In this document: in pieces, positions 24,737-33,400 of the stretch | Position numbering within the stretch: position 1 is the first letter of the stretch | Layout: each line of letters starts with the position of its first letter | DNA from: Streptomyces longisporoflavus | GTDB taxonomy: Bacteria > Actinomycetota > Actinomycetes > Streptomycetales > Streptomycetaceae | NCBI RefSeq assembly: GCF_014649775.1 | Contig: NZ_BMTR01000028.1 | Span: 1-64,000 of the forward strand | Length of the DNA stretch: 64,000 bases | Reading direction: 5' to 3' | The notes under the pieces: model-generated | The model's database searches: none | What the model saw: the letters and a program-made list of their open reading frames with translations, nothing else | What the model was told of the DNA's origin: nothing | Made by a program: the position numbers and the translations under genes

Positions 24737-24790
24737 CCGTGAGATTTACGTACAGTCGCCTCACGGTTAATCCGCAACCTATCCGTGAGG
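24737..24790. promoter_or_regulatory. CCGTGAG motifs between CGNR regulator and MBL-fold gene
   Basis: CCGTGAG occurs at 24737-24743 and 24783-24789, with the inverted copy CTCACGG at 24760-24766. The spacing is regular at 23 bp, about two helical turns, consistent with an operator for the divergent pair. Confidence 0.5.
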
Positions 24791-24800
24791 AACCTTTTTC

Positions 24801-25595
24801 GTGTCTTCTCCGACCCAGCAGACCGCCCCCTTCCCCGTGCGCGTCTTCGGCGGCCCGACCGCCCTCTTCGAGTACGGCGGCCTGCGCTTTCTCACCGATC
24901 CGACATTCGACGGCCCGGGCGATCACCAGGCGCCGGCCGTTGTACTGACCAAGACGGCGGCGGCTGACGGCAGCCCGGCAGACCTCGGCCGCGTCGACGT
25001 GGTCCTGCTCTCGCACGACGAGCACGCCGACAACCTCGACACCTCCGGCCGGGCCCTGCTCGCCGACGTTCCGCTGACGCTCACCACCCCCGGCGGCGGG
25101 GAGCGTCTCGGCCAGTCGGCCACCGGCCTGGCCGACTGGCAGGCGGTCGAGCTCGAGCGCCGGGACGGCGGGCCCGGCCCGGTCACCGTGACCGGCGTGC
25201 CCGCCATCCACGGCCCCGGCCCGCGCGAGGAGGTCGAGCCGATCTGCGGCGAGGTCGTCGGATTCGTCCTGACTGGCGAGGGCCTGCCCACCGTCTACGT
25301 CAGCGGCGACAACGCCTCGCTCGACGCGGTCAAGGAGATCGCCGAGCGTTTCGCCCCGGTGGACACGGCCCTCCTGTTCGCCGGTGCACCCCGCTTCCCC
25401 GATGTCTTCGACGGCGAGCTGATCGTCCTGGACAGCGCCCGGGCCGCCCGGGCCGCGACCATCCTCGGCGCCGGCCGCGTGGTCCCCGTCCACTACGACA
25501 GCTGGGCCCACTTCACCGAGGGCCGCGACGAGCTCGCCGCCGCCTTCGCCGCCGCCGGTCTCACCGACCGCGTCGACTTCGGTACCCGCGGCTGA
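24801..25595 (+). CDS. Metallo-beta-lactamase-fold hydrolase (UlaG-like)
   Basis: The 264-residue protein has an MBL fold of the L-ascorbate-lactonase-like type: LRFLTDPTFDGPG, VVLLSHDEHADNLD (HxxxHxD-type zinc motif with SHDEHADN), HGPGP, VYVSGDNAS and a final VPVHYDSWAHF. All metal-binding residues are retained. Substrate unknown. GTG 24801 is the start. Probably regulated by the divergent CGNR protein. Confidence 0.85.
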   Translation: MSSPTQQTAPFPVRVFGGPTALFEYGGLRFLTDPTFDGPGDHQAPAVVLTKTAAADGSPADLGRVDVVLLSHDEHADNLDTSGRALLADVPLTLTTPGGGERLGQSATGLADWQAVELERRDGGPGPVTVTGVPAIHGPGPREEVEPICGEVVGFVLTGEGLPTVYVSGDNASLDAVKEIAERFAPVDTALLFAGAPRFPDVFDGELIVLDSARAARAATILGAGRVVPVHYDSWAHFTEGRDELAAAFAAAGLTDRVDFGTRG

Positions 25596-25714
25596 CCCCA
25601 CCTACGCCGTCCCCGTACGCCGGACAGCCGGGCGCCGGCCGACAGAGACCTGCCGCGACTGTCGGCCGGCGCCCCCGCGCGCCGCACCCCTCGCATCCGA
25701 AGGACCGCACGAAC

Positions 25715-26800
25715 ATGACCGACCCCATCCGCGGCACCCGCCACGGCTCTGCCCCCGCCCCCCTGTCCGTACTGGACTCCGCCATGACCGGCACCGGCCA
25801 GAGCGCCGCCCGGGCACTGGCCGGCAGCATCGACCTCGCCAGGCTCGCCGACCGGCGCGGCTTCACCCGCTACTGGACGAACGAGCACCACGCGATGCCC
25901 GGCGTCTCCACCTCCAGCCCGCCCGTCCTGCTGGCCCGGCTCACCGCAGAGACCAGCAGGCTGCGGCTCGGCGCGGGCGGGATCATGCTGCCCAACCATC
26001 CGCCGCTTGTCGTCGCCGAACAGTTCGGCATGCTGGACGCCCTCGCCCCCGGCCGCATCGACCTGGGCCTGGGCCGCGCCCCGGGTACCGACCCCGCCAC
26101 GGCCGCCGCCCTGCGCCGCGGCGCGAGCGACGCCGACGACTTCCCCCGGCAAGTGGCCGATCTGCTGCACTTCCTCGGCGACGATTTCCCCGCCGAGCAC
26201 CCCTACGCCGACCGCGTGTACGCCGTTCCCGGGGCCGCCCAGGACCGGCTCAACGGCCTTCCGCCGGCCCCCGGGCGCCTGCCGGTGTGGCTGCTCGGCT
26301 CCTCCGGCTACTCCGCGCAGCTCGCCGCCCGACTCGGCCTGCCGTTCGCCTTCGCCGCGCACTTCAACCCGCGCGACGTGGTGTCCGCGCTGCGCCTGTA
26401 CCGCGAGCGGTTCACTCCGTCCGAGGCCCTGTCCGAGCCGTACGCGCTGGTCAGCTTCACTGTCGCGGCATCCGACGACGCGCGTGAGGCCCGCCGCCAG
26501 GCCGGCACCCTCGCGCACGCCATGCTCCGCATGTTCCAGCGCAAGTCCTACCTGCTGCCGTCCCCCGAGGAAGTGGACGCCTATCCCTACGACACCTCAG
26601 AACGCCAGGCCGTCGACAGCTGGCTGACCCACGTCCCGCACGGCACCCCCCGGCAGGTCACCGCCCACCTCAACCAGGTACAGCGGGACTCCGGCGCCGA
26701 CGAGCTCATGATCGGCAGCGTCGGTCATTCCATCCAGGCCCGGTTGCGCTCCATCGAGCTGATCGCCGACGCCTACGGCCTGCCCGACAACCCGCGCTGA
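25715..26800 (+). CDS. LLM-class flavin-dependent monooxygenase
   Basis: The 361-residue protein is a luciferase-like TIM barrel: LSVLDSAMTGTGQSAARALA, FTRYWTNEHHAMPGVSTSSP, then RLRLGAGGIMLPNHPPLVVA and DLGLGRAPGTDPATAAALRR. Class members use reduced FMN and oxygen to oxidise organic substrates, and the WTNEHHAMP motif is typical of the MsnO8-like subgroup. It needs an FMN reductase; a decayed one lies immediately downstream. ATG 25715 is the likely start. Confidence 0.9.
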   Translation: MTDPIRGTRHGSAPAPLSVLDSAMTGTGQSAARALAGSIDLARLADRRGFTRYWTNEHHAMPGVSTSSPPVLLARLTAETSRLRLGAGGIMLPNHPPLVVAEQFGMLDALAPGRIDLGLGRAPGTDPATAAALRRGASDADDFPRQVADLLHFLGDDFPAEHPYADRVYAVPGAAQDRLNGLPPAPGRLPVWLLGSSGYSAQLAARLGLPFAFAAHFNPRDVVSALRLYRERFTPSEALSEPYALVSFTVAASDDAREARRQAGTLAHAMLRMFQRKSYLLPSPEEVDAYPYDTSERQAVDSWLTHVPHGTPRQVTAHLNQVQRDSGADELMIGSVGHSIQARLRSIELIADAYGLPDNPR

Positions 26801-26888
26801 CACTGTACGAACAACCCCCAGCCCGCCTCCGCCCCCCCCCGGTGGCCCCAAGTCCCCGATCTACCGGGAGCTTCCGGGGGATTGTCGT

Positions 26889-27300
26889 GGCACCGTCCTG
26901 GCCTGTCCGCCATCTCCTCCCGGACGTGCCGTACTCCCTCCCGGCCGAGCACCACGTCTTCGTGGGCTCCCTGCGCGACCTGCTCGCGGCACCGCTTCTC
27001 GCCGCGGACACTCACGAGGCGGCCCTCGCCCGCGGCATGAGCCTGGTCGCCGCGGCCGACGCCCTCGCCGTGGCCACCCCCCCTCTATCAGGCCGCCTAC
27101 TCCGACCCGCCCAAGACCTTCCTCAACCTGCTGCCCCAGCACGTGTTCACCGGCTCGCCCTCGACTTCTCCCTGCGGCCGGTCCTCACGTGCTCGGCGCC
27201 CGGGTCACCCAAGGCCGGTTCGCCCTGGACCGGCACGTCACGACCGCCCCCGGACTGCACGACGGCCCTCGATCACGACGACGAGCGGCAACCGGCCCGT
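26889..27300 (+). pseudogene. Decayed NAD(P)H-dependent FMN reductase
   Basis: SLVAAADALAVATPP is followed, after a frameshift, by LYQAAYSDPPKTFLNLLPQH, the FMN reductase motif ADALVVATPxYKxSYxGxxKxFLDLLPQ. Another shift gives LDFSLRPVL and then LGARVTQGRFALDRHVTT, the conserved C-terminus. At least two frameshifts are needed, so it cannot make a normal protein. Its place after the LLM monooxygenase suggests it once supplied FMNH2. Confidence 0.6.
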
Positions 27301-27429
27301 GCCACCGGCCAGTTCACCCCCGTTCTCCCCATCCCGTGCACACCTGACCGCCGCCTGGCGACCACCAGACCGCCCCGCCCGGGGAAGCCGTCGCCCCGGC
27401 CCCCCCGGCAGCCCGAAAGGACGCACCAC

Positions 27430-28701
27430 ATGGCCCAGCCCTCGCGTGCTTCCATCCGCACCCCGCCCACCGCCGCCCTGGCACCCGCCATATCCGCGGT
27501 ACAAAAGCGCACCCTGACCGTGCTGCTCGTCTCCCAGGTCCTCAGCGGGGCCGGCCTCGCCGCCGGTGTCACCGTCGCCGGCCTGCTCGCCGGGCAGATG
27601 CTCCACAACACCTCCCTGTCCGGACTGCCCATCGCACTGCTCACCGCGGGCTCCGCCAGCGCCGCCCTCGTCATCGGACGCCTCTCCCAACGCCACGGCC
27701 GCCGCCCCGGCCTGGCCGCCGGATATCTCACCGGCGCCCTCGGCGGTGTCGGCGTCGTCGTCGCGGCCGCACTCGACAGTCCCGTGCTGCTGTTCGCCTC
27801 CCTCTTCCTCTACGGCGCCGGCACCGCTTCCAACCTCCAGGCCCGCTACGCAGGAGCCGACCTCGCCGCACCCCATCAACGCGCCCGCGCCACCTCCACC
27901 GTCATCGTCGCCACCACCGCCGGCGGCATCGCCGGCCCCCTGCTCACCACCCCCGCCGGACACCTCGCGACCACGCTCCACCTGCCCGGCCTGACCGGTC
28001 TGTTCCTCCTGGCCACGGCCGCGTTCACGCTGGCCGCACTCACCCTCCTCCTATGGCTGCGCCCCGACCCGCTGGTACTCGCCCGTACCCTGCCGCCGGC
28101 CCCGGAAGAGAGCGCATCCGCGGACGCACCCTCCCGGTCGGGCCCCGGCCTGCTCGTCGGCGTGATGGTCCTCGTCCTCAGCCAGCTCGTCATGGTCGCA
28201 GTGATGACCATGACCCCCGTCCACATGCACGCCCACGGCTTCAACACCGCGGCATCCGGCCTGGTCATCGCCGTGCACACCGGTTCCATGTATCTGCCGT
28301 CGCCCCTGGCCGGCCGCCTCGTCGACCGATTCGGCGCGACCGCAATGAGCCTGGTGACGGCCGGGATCCTGCTCGCCGCGGGAGTAGTCGCCGCCCTCGC
28401 ACCCGGCCACTCCCTCGTCCTGATTACCCTCGCCCTCGTCCTGCTGGGCGTCGGCTGGAACTTCGGCCTGGTCACCGGCACCGCGATCGTCACCAACAGC
28501 ACGCCTCTTGCCTCTCGCGCCAAGGTCCAGGGACTGGTGGACGTCGCCGTCGCCGTCGCGGGCGCCGTCGGCGGACTGGCCTCCGGGATCGTCGTCGCCG
28601 CCACCAGTTACCCGATCCTCGCCGTCCTTTGCGGCGCTCTCGCCTTCGCGGCGGCGCCTGCGGCCATCGTCGCCGCCCGCAAAAGCTCCGCGCGCGCCTG
28701 A
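27430..28701 (+). CDS. Major facilitator superfamily transporter
   Basis: The 423-residue protein has about 12 membrane segments and the MFS loop 2-3 motif (IGRLSQRHGRRPGLAAGY). A polar central loop (ARTLPPAPEESASADAPSRS) separates the halves. ATG 27430 follows AAAGGAC. The substrate is unknown; placement after the LLM unit suggests export of a related metabolite. A strong terminator follows. Confidence 0.88.
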   Translation: MAQPSRASIRTPPTAALAPAISAVQKRTLTVLLVSQVLSGAGLAAGVTVAGLLAGQMLHNTSLSGLPIALLTAGSASAALVIGRLSQRHGRRPGLAAGYLTGALGGVGVVVAAALDSPVLLFASLFLYGAGTASNLQARYAGADLAAPHQRARATSTVIVATTAGGIAGPLLTTPAGHLATTLHLPGLTGLFLLATAAFTLAALTLLLWLRPDPLVLARTLPPAPEESASADAPSRSGPGLLVGVMVLVLSQLVMVAVMTMTPVHMHAHGFNTAASGLVIAVHTGSMYLPSPLAGRLVDRFGATAMSLVTAGILLAAGVVAALAPGHSLVLITLALVLLGVGWNFGLVTGTAIVTNSTPLASRAKVQGLVDVAVAVAGAVGGLASGIVVAATSYPILAVLCGALAFAAAPAAIVAARKSSARA

Positions 28702-28731
28702 CCGAGACGTAGTCGGGGCAAGACCGCAACG

Positions 28732-28787
28732 CGAGCAAGACGTGCCGCGCTCCCGGCGGGAGTCGCGGGCGCGGCACGTCTTGCTCG
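28732..28787. terminator. 19-bp perfect hairpin after the MFS gene
   Basis: CGAGCAAGACGTGCCGCGC (28732-28750) pairs perfectly with its reverse complement at 28769-28787 around an 18-nt loop. It sits between the convergent MFS gene and a minus-strand membrane protein and can serve both. Confidence 0.85.
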
Positions 28788-28827
28788 ACCGTCTGGGAGT
28801 GCTGTCGGAGTGCGGGCTAGCGGCGCT

Positions 28828-29469
28828 TCACCGTCGGTCGGCGCCGGCGCCGGCGCTCGCAGCGGGCTGTACGGGGTGGCCGCCGCCGGGGGCTTGTCGT
28901 TCGGCCAGCAGCCTTTTGCGATGGCTTCTGCGGCGGAGGGCGGTGACGAGGGCGATGGTGGCGCCGATGCTGACTCCGAGTACCGGGAGAAGGACAGCGA
29001 CCATCAGCCAGCCCCCGAAGGTGACGAAGCCTCCCGGGTCCCCGATGGCATATCGAGAGGGACCTTGGGAGGTGCAAGTGATCGTGTACTTGCCAGTCTG
29101 CGGCACATCGATGGTGTACAGCGGGTTCCAGGTCTCCTCACGGGTGAGGAACACATCGATTCCCGGGTCGGCGAGACCGGGCTCGCCCGGACCGGTGATG
29201 CCGCACGCCTGGTCGGATGACGGGCCCCGATCCCTGATCCAGATCGCCTTCTGGTGTCCCGGGTCGAGCCGCAGAGTGAGGGTGTCGCCGTCGGCGAACT
29301 GGTTGCCCGTATCCACCGCGTCGATCGCGTTGCTGAACCGGTGCACCCCGATGGCTATGCCCAGCACGGACAGAACGATGGCGATCGCGGCCGCCGTTGC
29401 ATACCAGTGACGGCGGGGGCGGAGTTCGTTCGCCGATATCCGCGGCAACGGGGAGGGCTGCATCGACAC
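28828..29469 (-). CDS. Two-TM exported/membrane protein of unknown function
   Basis: The 213-residue protein has an N-terminal membrane anchor (ATAAAIAIVLSVLGIAIGV) and a second near the C-terminus (GGWLMVAVLLPVLGVSIGAT). The extracellular domain between them is about 115 residues and contains TGKYTITCTSQGPSRYAIGD. Two Cys in that domain could form a disulfide. GTG 29469 or ATG 29463 may start it. The topology resembles actinobacterial envelope proteins with small beta-rich ectodomains. Function unknown. Confidence 0.75.
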   Translation of the reverse strand: MSMQPSPLPRISANELRPRRHWYATAAAIAIVLSVLGIAIGVHRFSNAIDAVDTGNQFADGDTLTLRLDPGHQKAIWIRDRGPSSDQACGITGPGEPGLADPGIDVFLTREETWNPLYTIDVPQTGKYTITCTSQGPSRYAIGDPGGFVTFGGWLMVAVLLPVLGVSIGATIALVTALRRRSHRKRLLAERQAPGGGHPVQPAASAGAGADRR

Positions 29470-29509
29470 ACTCTAGATCGAGCCGCCGCCGAGTCGTTCG
29501 GCGGCGGGG

Positions 29510-29590
29510 TCAATGCATCGCGCCTGCGTGCCGGCACCGGATGGCTACGTGTTCACCACGCCCACCGGCCGCCCGCTCTCCCCGGGCCTC
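29510..29590 (+). pseudogene. Tyrosine-recombinase fragment
   Basis: The frame ACVPAPDGYVFTTPTGRPLS-PG matches the beta-strand region before the catalytic core end of phage-type integrases (xGLVFxTxxGxPxxP). Nothing before or after belongs to an integrase, so this is a scrap of an old mobile element. A short match makes the call tentative. Confidence 0.35.
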
Positions 29591-29655
29591 CGGGCGAAGG
29601 TGCTGATCGACATGCTCCCTCTTCCTTCGTCCGGGCCGTACGAGCTGCCGGGGTG

Positions 29656-29680
29656 GGTGACCGTTCGGGGAACGGTCACC
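29656..29680. terminator. 11-bp perfect hairpin downstream of the YCII gene
   Basis: GGTGACCGTTC and GAACGGTCACC form a perfect stem with a GGG loop, 26 bp beyond the stop of the minus-strand YCII gene. Confidence 0.7.
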
Positions 29681-29705
29681 GTGACCGGTGCCGGTGCGCG
29701 AATGG

Positions 29706-30074
29706 TCAGGCGCCGGGCTCCTCCTGGAGGGCACGCACCTCGATCTTGCTGCGCAGCGCCCGCGAAGCCTGCTTGGTCCATTCGATCGCGACGTCATCGT
29801 TCTCGGCCTCGATGATCCAGAAGCCGCCGAGGTACTCATCGGCCTTGACGAACGGGCCCGGCGTGAGCACGGGGCTGTCTCCGGAGTAGTCCACCGTGGT
29901 CGCGCTCGACGGCGGCTGCAGACCTCCGGCGGTCACGAACGCGCCCGCCTCCTGAATGGCGGTGTTGAACGCGCCGACCGCGGCGATGACCTCCTGCAGT
30001 TCCGCGGGATCCATGCTCTCCATCGTCGGCTCCTCGGCGGAGTCGTGCGGAAGGCTCAGGAAGTACTTCGTCAT
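29706..30074 (-). CDS. YCII-related (DGPF-domain) protein
   Basis: The 122-residue protein has the DGPF/YCII signature. MTKYFLSLPHDSAEEPTMES opens it, TAGGLQPPSSATTVDYSGDS precedes PVLTPGPFVKADEYLGGFWI, and EAENDDVAIEWTKQ closes the core. Such proteins are small alpha/beta-barrel dimers often fused or adjacent to sigma factors. It follows the large LuxR regulator gene on the same strand but upstream of it (139-bp gap), so co-expression is possible. Its biochemical role is unknown. Confidence 0.88.
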   Translation of the reverse strand: MTKYFLSLPHDSAEEPTMESMDPAELQEVIAAVGAFNTAIQEAGAFVTAGGLQPPSSATTVDYSGDSPVLTPGPFVKADEYLGGFWIIEAENDDVAIEWTKQASRALRSKIEVRALQEEPGA

Positions 30075-30213
30075 GGTCGTCTCCTCGTCGTACGGCCGGC
30101 AGCCGATGGCCGCTGCCTGGATGACCGAAACGTTAGGCGGGGCTCACCGCCGGCGAATCAGTCATCGTGACTGGTGTCCGGGAAACCGACGACCGGCGTC
30201 GGCCACCCGTCGG

Positions 30214-32940
30214 TCACCGGACGAGGTGGGCCAACTCGGCGCGCGCGGTGACGCCGAGCTTCGGGTACGCCTTGTAGAGGTGGTGCCCGACGGTCCGAGG
30301 GCTCAGGAAGAGCTGTGCCGCGATCTCCTTGTTGGTGCGACCGTCCGCGGCCAGCCGTACGACTTGCAGTTCCTGCGGGGTCAACAGAGTGAGCGGGCCG
30401 CCGGGCTGAGGCTCGTCGCCGCGCTCGCCGAAGGCGGCCAGCTCGCCGCGTGCCCGCTCGGCCCAGAGCTGCGCGCCGAGGCGCTCGAACGCGGACACCG
30501 CCGCCGCGAGATGGCCGCGGGCCTCGGCGCGGCGACGGCGGCGACGCAGCCACTCGCCGTAGACCAGCTGGGTGCGGGCGTGCTCGTAGGGGCCGCCCTG
30601 CTGCTCGTGGAGCCGCAGGGCGCGGGCGTACAGCGGATCGGCGTCGCCGTCGTCGGCCAGCAGGGCCCGGCACCGCAGGGCGAGTCCGGTGGCGAGGGGG
30701 CGGTCGACGTGCTCAGCCCAGTGCCCAAAGGCCGCCAGTGGTCCGTGGGCGCGATCCGGCATGCCGCCGCGCACGGCTGCTTCCACCAGGTCCGGCACCG
30801 CCCGCACCAGGAGGTCGCGGCTCGCGGGTCCCAGGCACACTTGCTCGAGCCGGTCGAGCGCGTCCCCGAACCGCCGGGCGGAAAGGTCGAGCATCCCGAG
30901 ACCCCAGGCCGCGATCTCGGCATTGACCCGGTGCCGGGTGCGGGCTCGCGGGAGCACCTCCTCGGCGAGAGCCCGGCAGCGTGTCTCGTCACCCGACACG
31001 GCGTGCAACCAGACCTCCACCGACCGGTGGGCCAGGCTCTCGGTCGTATTCCCGAGTTCGTCGCTCACCGATACGCCTTCCGCCACACACGCGCGGGCGT
31101 CCGCGAACTCACCGCGCAACAGCCGCGCCACGGCAAGGACGTTCAGGGTGTACGGGACCCACCCCAGCGCCCCGGTGGCCCGCACCACGGCCAGCATGTC
31201 TTCGGTCTCGGCGATGACGCCGTCCTCGTCGGCGATCATGAGCCCGCCGAACCCGGCGGTGATGCGATGCATCAGGTCGTGCCCGTCACCGCGGGTGGCG
31301 GTGTGGAGGTCGCGCATCGGGCCGACGGCCAGCTTGGGACGTCCGGTGAAAAGCTCCGCCCACCCGAGAAGGGCGGCGACAACGGGCTCCCAGTGCTCGG
31401 GCGGGCTGAACCCGCGCATCAGATCCGCCGCACGTTGCAGGACGTCGTGCGCCGCCCCGTGCCGGGCGGCGTGCGCAGCCTCGTAGAGCGTGAGCGCGGC
31501 GCGCTCCGGATCGGTGTCGCGCACCAACGCGGCGGCCTCGAGGGTCAGTTCCGCGTCGGCCCGCGGCGAGGTGCGTTCGTACTCCACGGCGCCGCGGGTA
31601 TAGATGGCATCGGCCCGGACGCCGGTGTCGGTGGTGAGCGCGAGCGCTTCGGCCGCAAGGCGGGCGGCGCGGTCGGCCTTGCCCGCGTCGAACGCGGCCT
31701 GGCTGGCCCGGGCGATACGCCTGGCCTTGAGCTCCCGGTCGGCACTGAGCCGGCCGGCGCGTTCGTAGGCGGCGCACACGGCCATCGCGCCGCCTCGGTG
31801 CCAGGCCCGCTCCGCCACGCCTTCGAGTTCGGCGGCCACCGCCTCGTCGGGTTGGGTGGTGGCAGCGGCGAGGTGCCAGGCCCGGCGGTCGGCATCGGCG
31901 TCCGTGCGCAGCGCCTCGGCGTACGCGCGATGTACCTCGATCCGCCGGTGCAGCGGCGCGTCCTGGTAGGCGGCTGCCCGTACCAGGGGGTGGCGGAACG
32001 TGATCCGGCCGTCGATCCGCACCAGCCGGTCGCGTTCGGCGGGCGCCAGGTCGTCGGCTGCGCCGCCGAGAGCTTCGATCACGTGCAGGATCGTCGCAAG
32101 GGGCGCCGCCGTGTCGGCTGCCGCCGCCAGAAGCGCGCGTTGGGCGGGGGCGGGAAGCTCCACGATCTGGTGGCGGAATGCCTCCTGTACGCGGCGGGTC
32201 ACCGGCAGCGGGCCGACCTGCTCGGCCGGGTCGAACTCGTCGACATCGCGGGCCGCGAGCCGCGACGCCCCGAGCTCGATGATCGCCAGGGGATTGCCGC
32301 CGGACTCCGCGAGCACCCTGGTCCGCATCCGTTCGGCCAGTTGTGGTGCGTGGCCGTCGAGCAGCAGGGCGGCATCGGGCGCGGCGAGGCCGGACAGATC
32401 CAGGACCTCGACGCCCGCGATCACGGATGACACCGACGTCTCGCGCACCGCGAACAGCACCGCGATCGGATCGGCCACGAAACGGCGGGCCGCGAATAAC
32501 AGCGCCTCCACGGAACCCTGGTCGAGCCATTGCAGGTCATCGACCACGCACAGCAGCGGGCCGTCCTCGGCCAGATCGGCGAGCAACGACAGGGTGCCGG
32601 CGGAGATCAGGAATCGGTTGGCGTCATCTCCCTCGGCCAGGCCGAAAGCGCAACGCAGCGCCGTCGCCTGGGGAGCGGGCAGCGCGTCCAACCGATCCAG
32701 GTGCGGAAACAAGAGCTGGTGCAGGCCGCCGTACGCCAGCTCGTAGTCGGACTCGATTCCGGCCCCGCGGATCACCTGCATGCCCTCTGCTTCGGCGATC
32801 GACACGGCGTGCTCGAGAAGGACCGATTTCCCGATCCCCGGTGCGCCCCGCAGCCCCAGCGCCCCGCTGCGTGCGTCGCGCGCATCCGCCAGCAGGCGCT
32901 GCACCCGCGCCTGCTCGTCGTCTCTCCCCACCAGTGACAT
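30214..32940 (-). CDS. LAL-type LuxR-family transcriptional activator with AAA ATPase domain
   Basis: The 908-residue protein starts MSLVGRDDEQARVQRLLADA with a Walker A GAPGIGKS (residues 32-39) and Walker B-like LLCVVDDLQWLD. A long helical TPR-like middle follows. The C-terminal LuxR HTH reads LTPQELQVVRLAADGRTNKE then LSPRTVGHHLYKAYPKLGVT. Large ATP-binding LuxR activators switch on secondary metabolism or catabolic genes when a ligand is bound. ATG 32940 fits the family start. Its target may be the adjacent YCII gene or something outside the window. Confidence 0.93.
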   Translation of the reverse strand: MSLVGRDDEQARVQRLLADARDARSGALGLRGAPGIGKSVLLEHAVSIAEAEGMQVIRGAGIESDYELAYGGLHQLLFPHLDRLDALPAPQATALRCAFGLAEGDDANRFLISAGTLSLLADLAEDGPLLCVVDDLQWLDQGSVEALLFAARRFVADPIAVLFAVRETSVSSVIAGVEVLDLSGLAAPDAALLLDGHAPQLAERMRTRVLAESGGNPLAIIELGASRLAARDVDEFDPAEQVGPLPVTRRVQEAFRHQIVELPAPAQRALLAAAADTAAPLATILHVIEALGGAADDLAPAERDRLVRIDGRITFRHPLVRAAAYQDAPLHRRIEVHRAYAEALRTDADADRRAWHLAAATTQPDEAVAAELEGVAERAWHRGGAMAVCAAYERAGRLSADRELKARRIARASQAAFDAGKADRAARLAAEALALTTDTGVRADAIYTRGAVEYERTSPRADAELTLEAAALVRDTDPERAALTLYEAAHAARHGAAHDVLQRAADLMRGFSPPEHWEPVVAALLGWAELFTGRPKLAVGPMRDLHTATRGDGHDLMHRITAGFGGLMIADEDGVIAETEDMLAVVRATGALGWVPYTLNVLAVARLLRGEFADARACVAEGVSVSDELGNTTESLAHRSVEVWLHAVSGDETRCRALAEEVLPRARTRHRVNAEIAAWGLGMLDLSARRFGDALDRLEQVCLGPASRDLLVRAVPDLVEAAVRGGMPDRAHGPLAAFGHWAEHVDRPLATGLALRCRALLADDGDADPLYARALRLHEQQGGPYEHARTQLVYGEWLRRRRRRAEARGHLAAAVSAFERLGAQLWAERARGELAAFGERGDEPQPGGPLTLLTPQELQVVRLAADGRTNKEIAAQLFLSPRTVGHHLYKAYPKLGVTARAELAHLVR

Positions 32941-32969
32941 GCGGGCACCCTAGTCGGCGGCTGCGAACC

Positions 32970-33187
32970 GGGTCGCCGCGGCACCCCCTCCGCGGCTGCT
33001 GCGGCGGGCCATGAGGTCGGTCATCGCGAGTTGAAGCATGGCTTCCGAACGGTGCGGACGGGTTTCGTAGGGGGATTACGGTGAACGCCCTGTAGCCCAG
33101 CGGGCGTTGGACGGGGTGCACGTCGATGCCGAGGCGGGCGCCGCGGTCGATGGCGGTGGTGCGGTAGCGCGCGCCCCGCACATGGGG
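32970..33187 (-). mobile_element. IS5-family transposase remnant
   Basis: The minus strand reads RGARLGIDVHPVQRPLGYRA-FTVIP, matching the transposase stretch ARLGIDVxVVxRPxGxxGFTVxP. In a different frame EAMLQLAMTDLMARRSSRG gives the typical C-terminus. The segment between (RRWVVERTF.W) is deleted. No terminal inverted repeats were identified. This is a non-autonomous scar. Confidence 0.5.
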
Positions 33188-33400
33188 GCGTGGCCCGCTT
33201 CGATCTTCGCCTCGCCCATCCCCGCACTCGGGACACGCGGGTATCGGCTATACGCAGCGGCCTCCTGTCCGTCAGCTCGGCCGGGCGGGCTGGGTAGGCT
33301 GCGCTCGTGGGACACGGGGGCGTTTTGAGCCCGATGGGGGCAAGAGCCGCCGGGTGTCCGTGTGTTCAGGAACAGCACGCCGGGATGAGACGGGGACCTG

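Noticed and set aside
23904..25601. Minus-strand frame of 565 codons covering the CGNR/MBL region
   Set aside because: It overlaps two well-supported genes and has no recognisable motifs.
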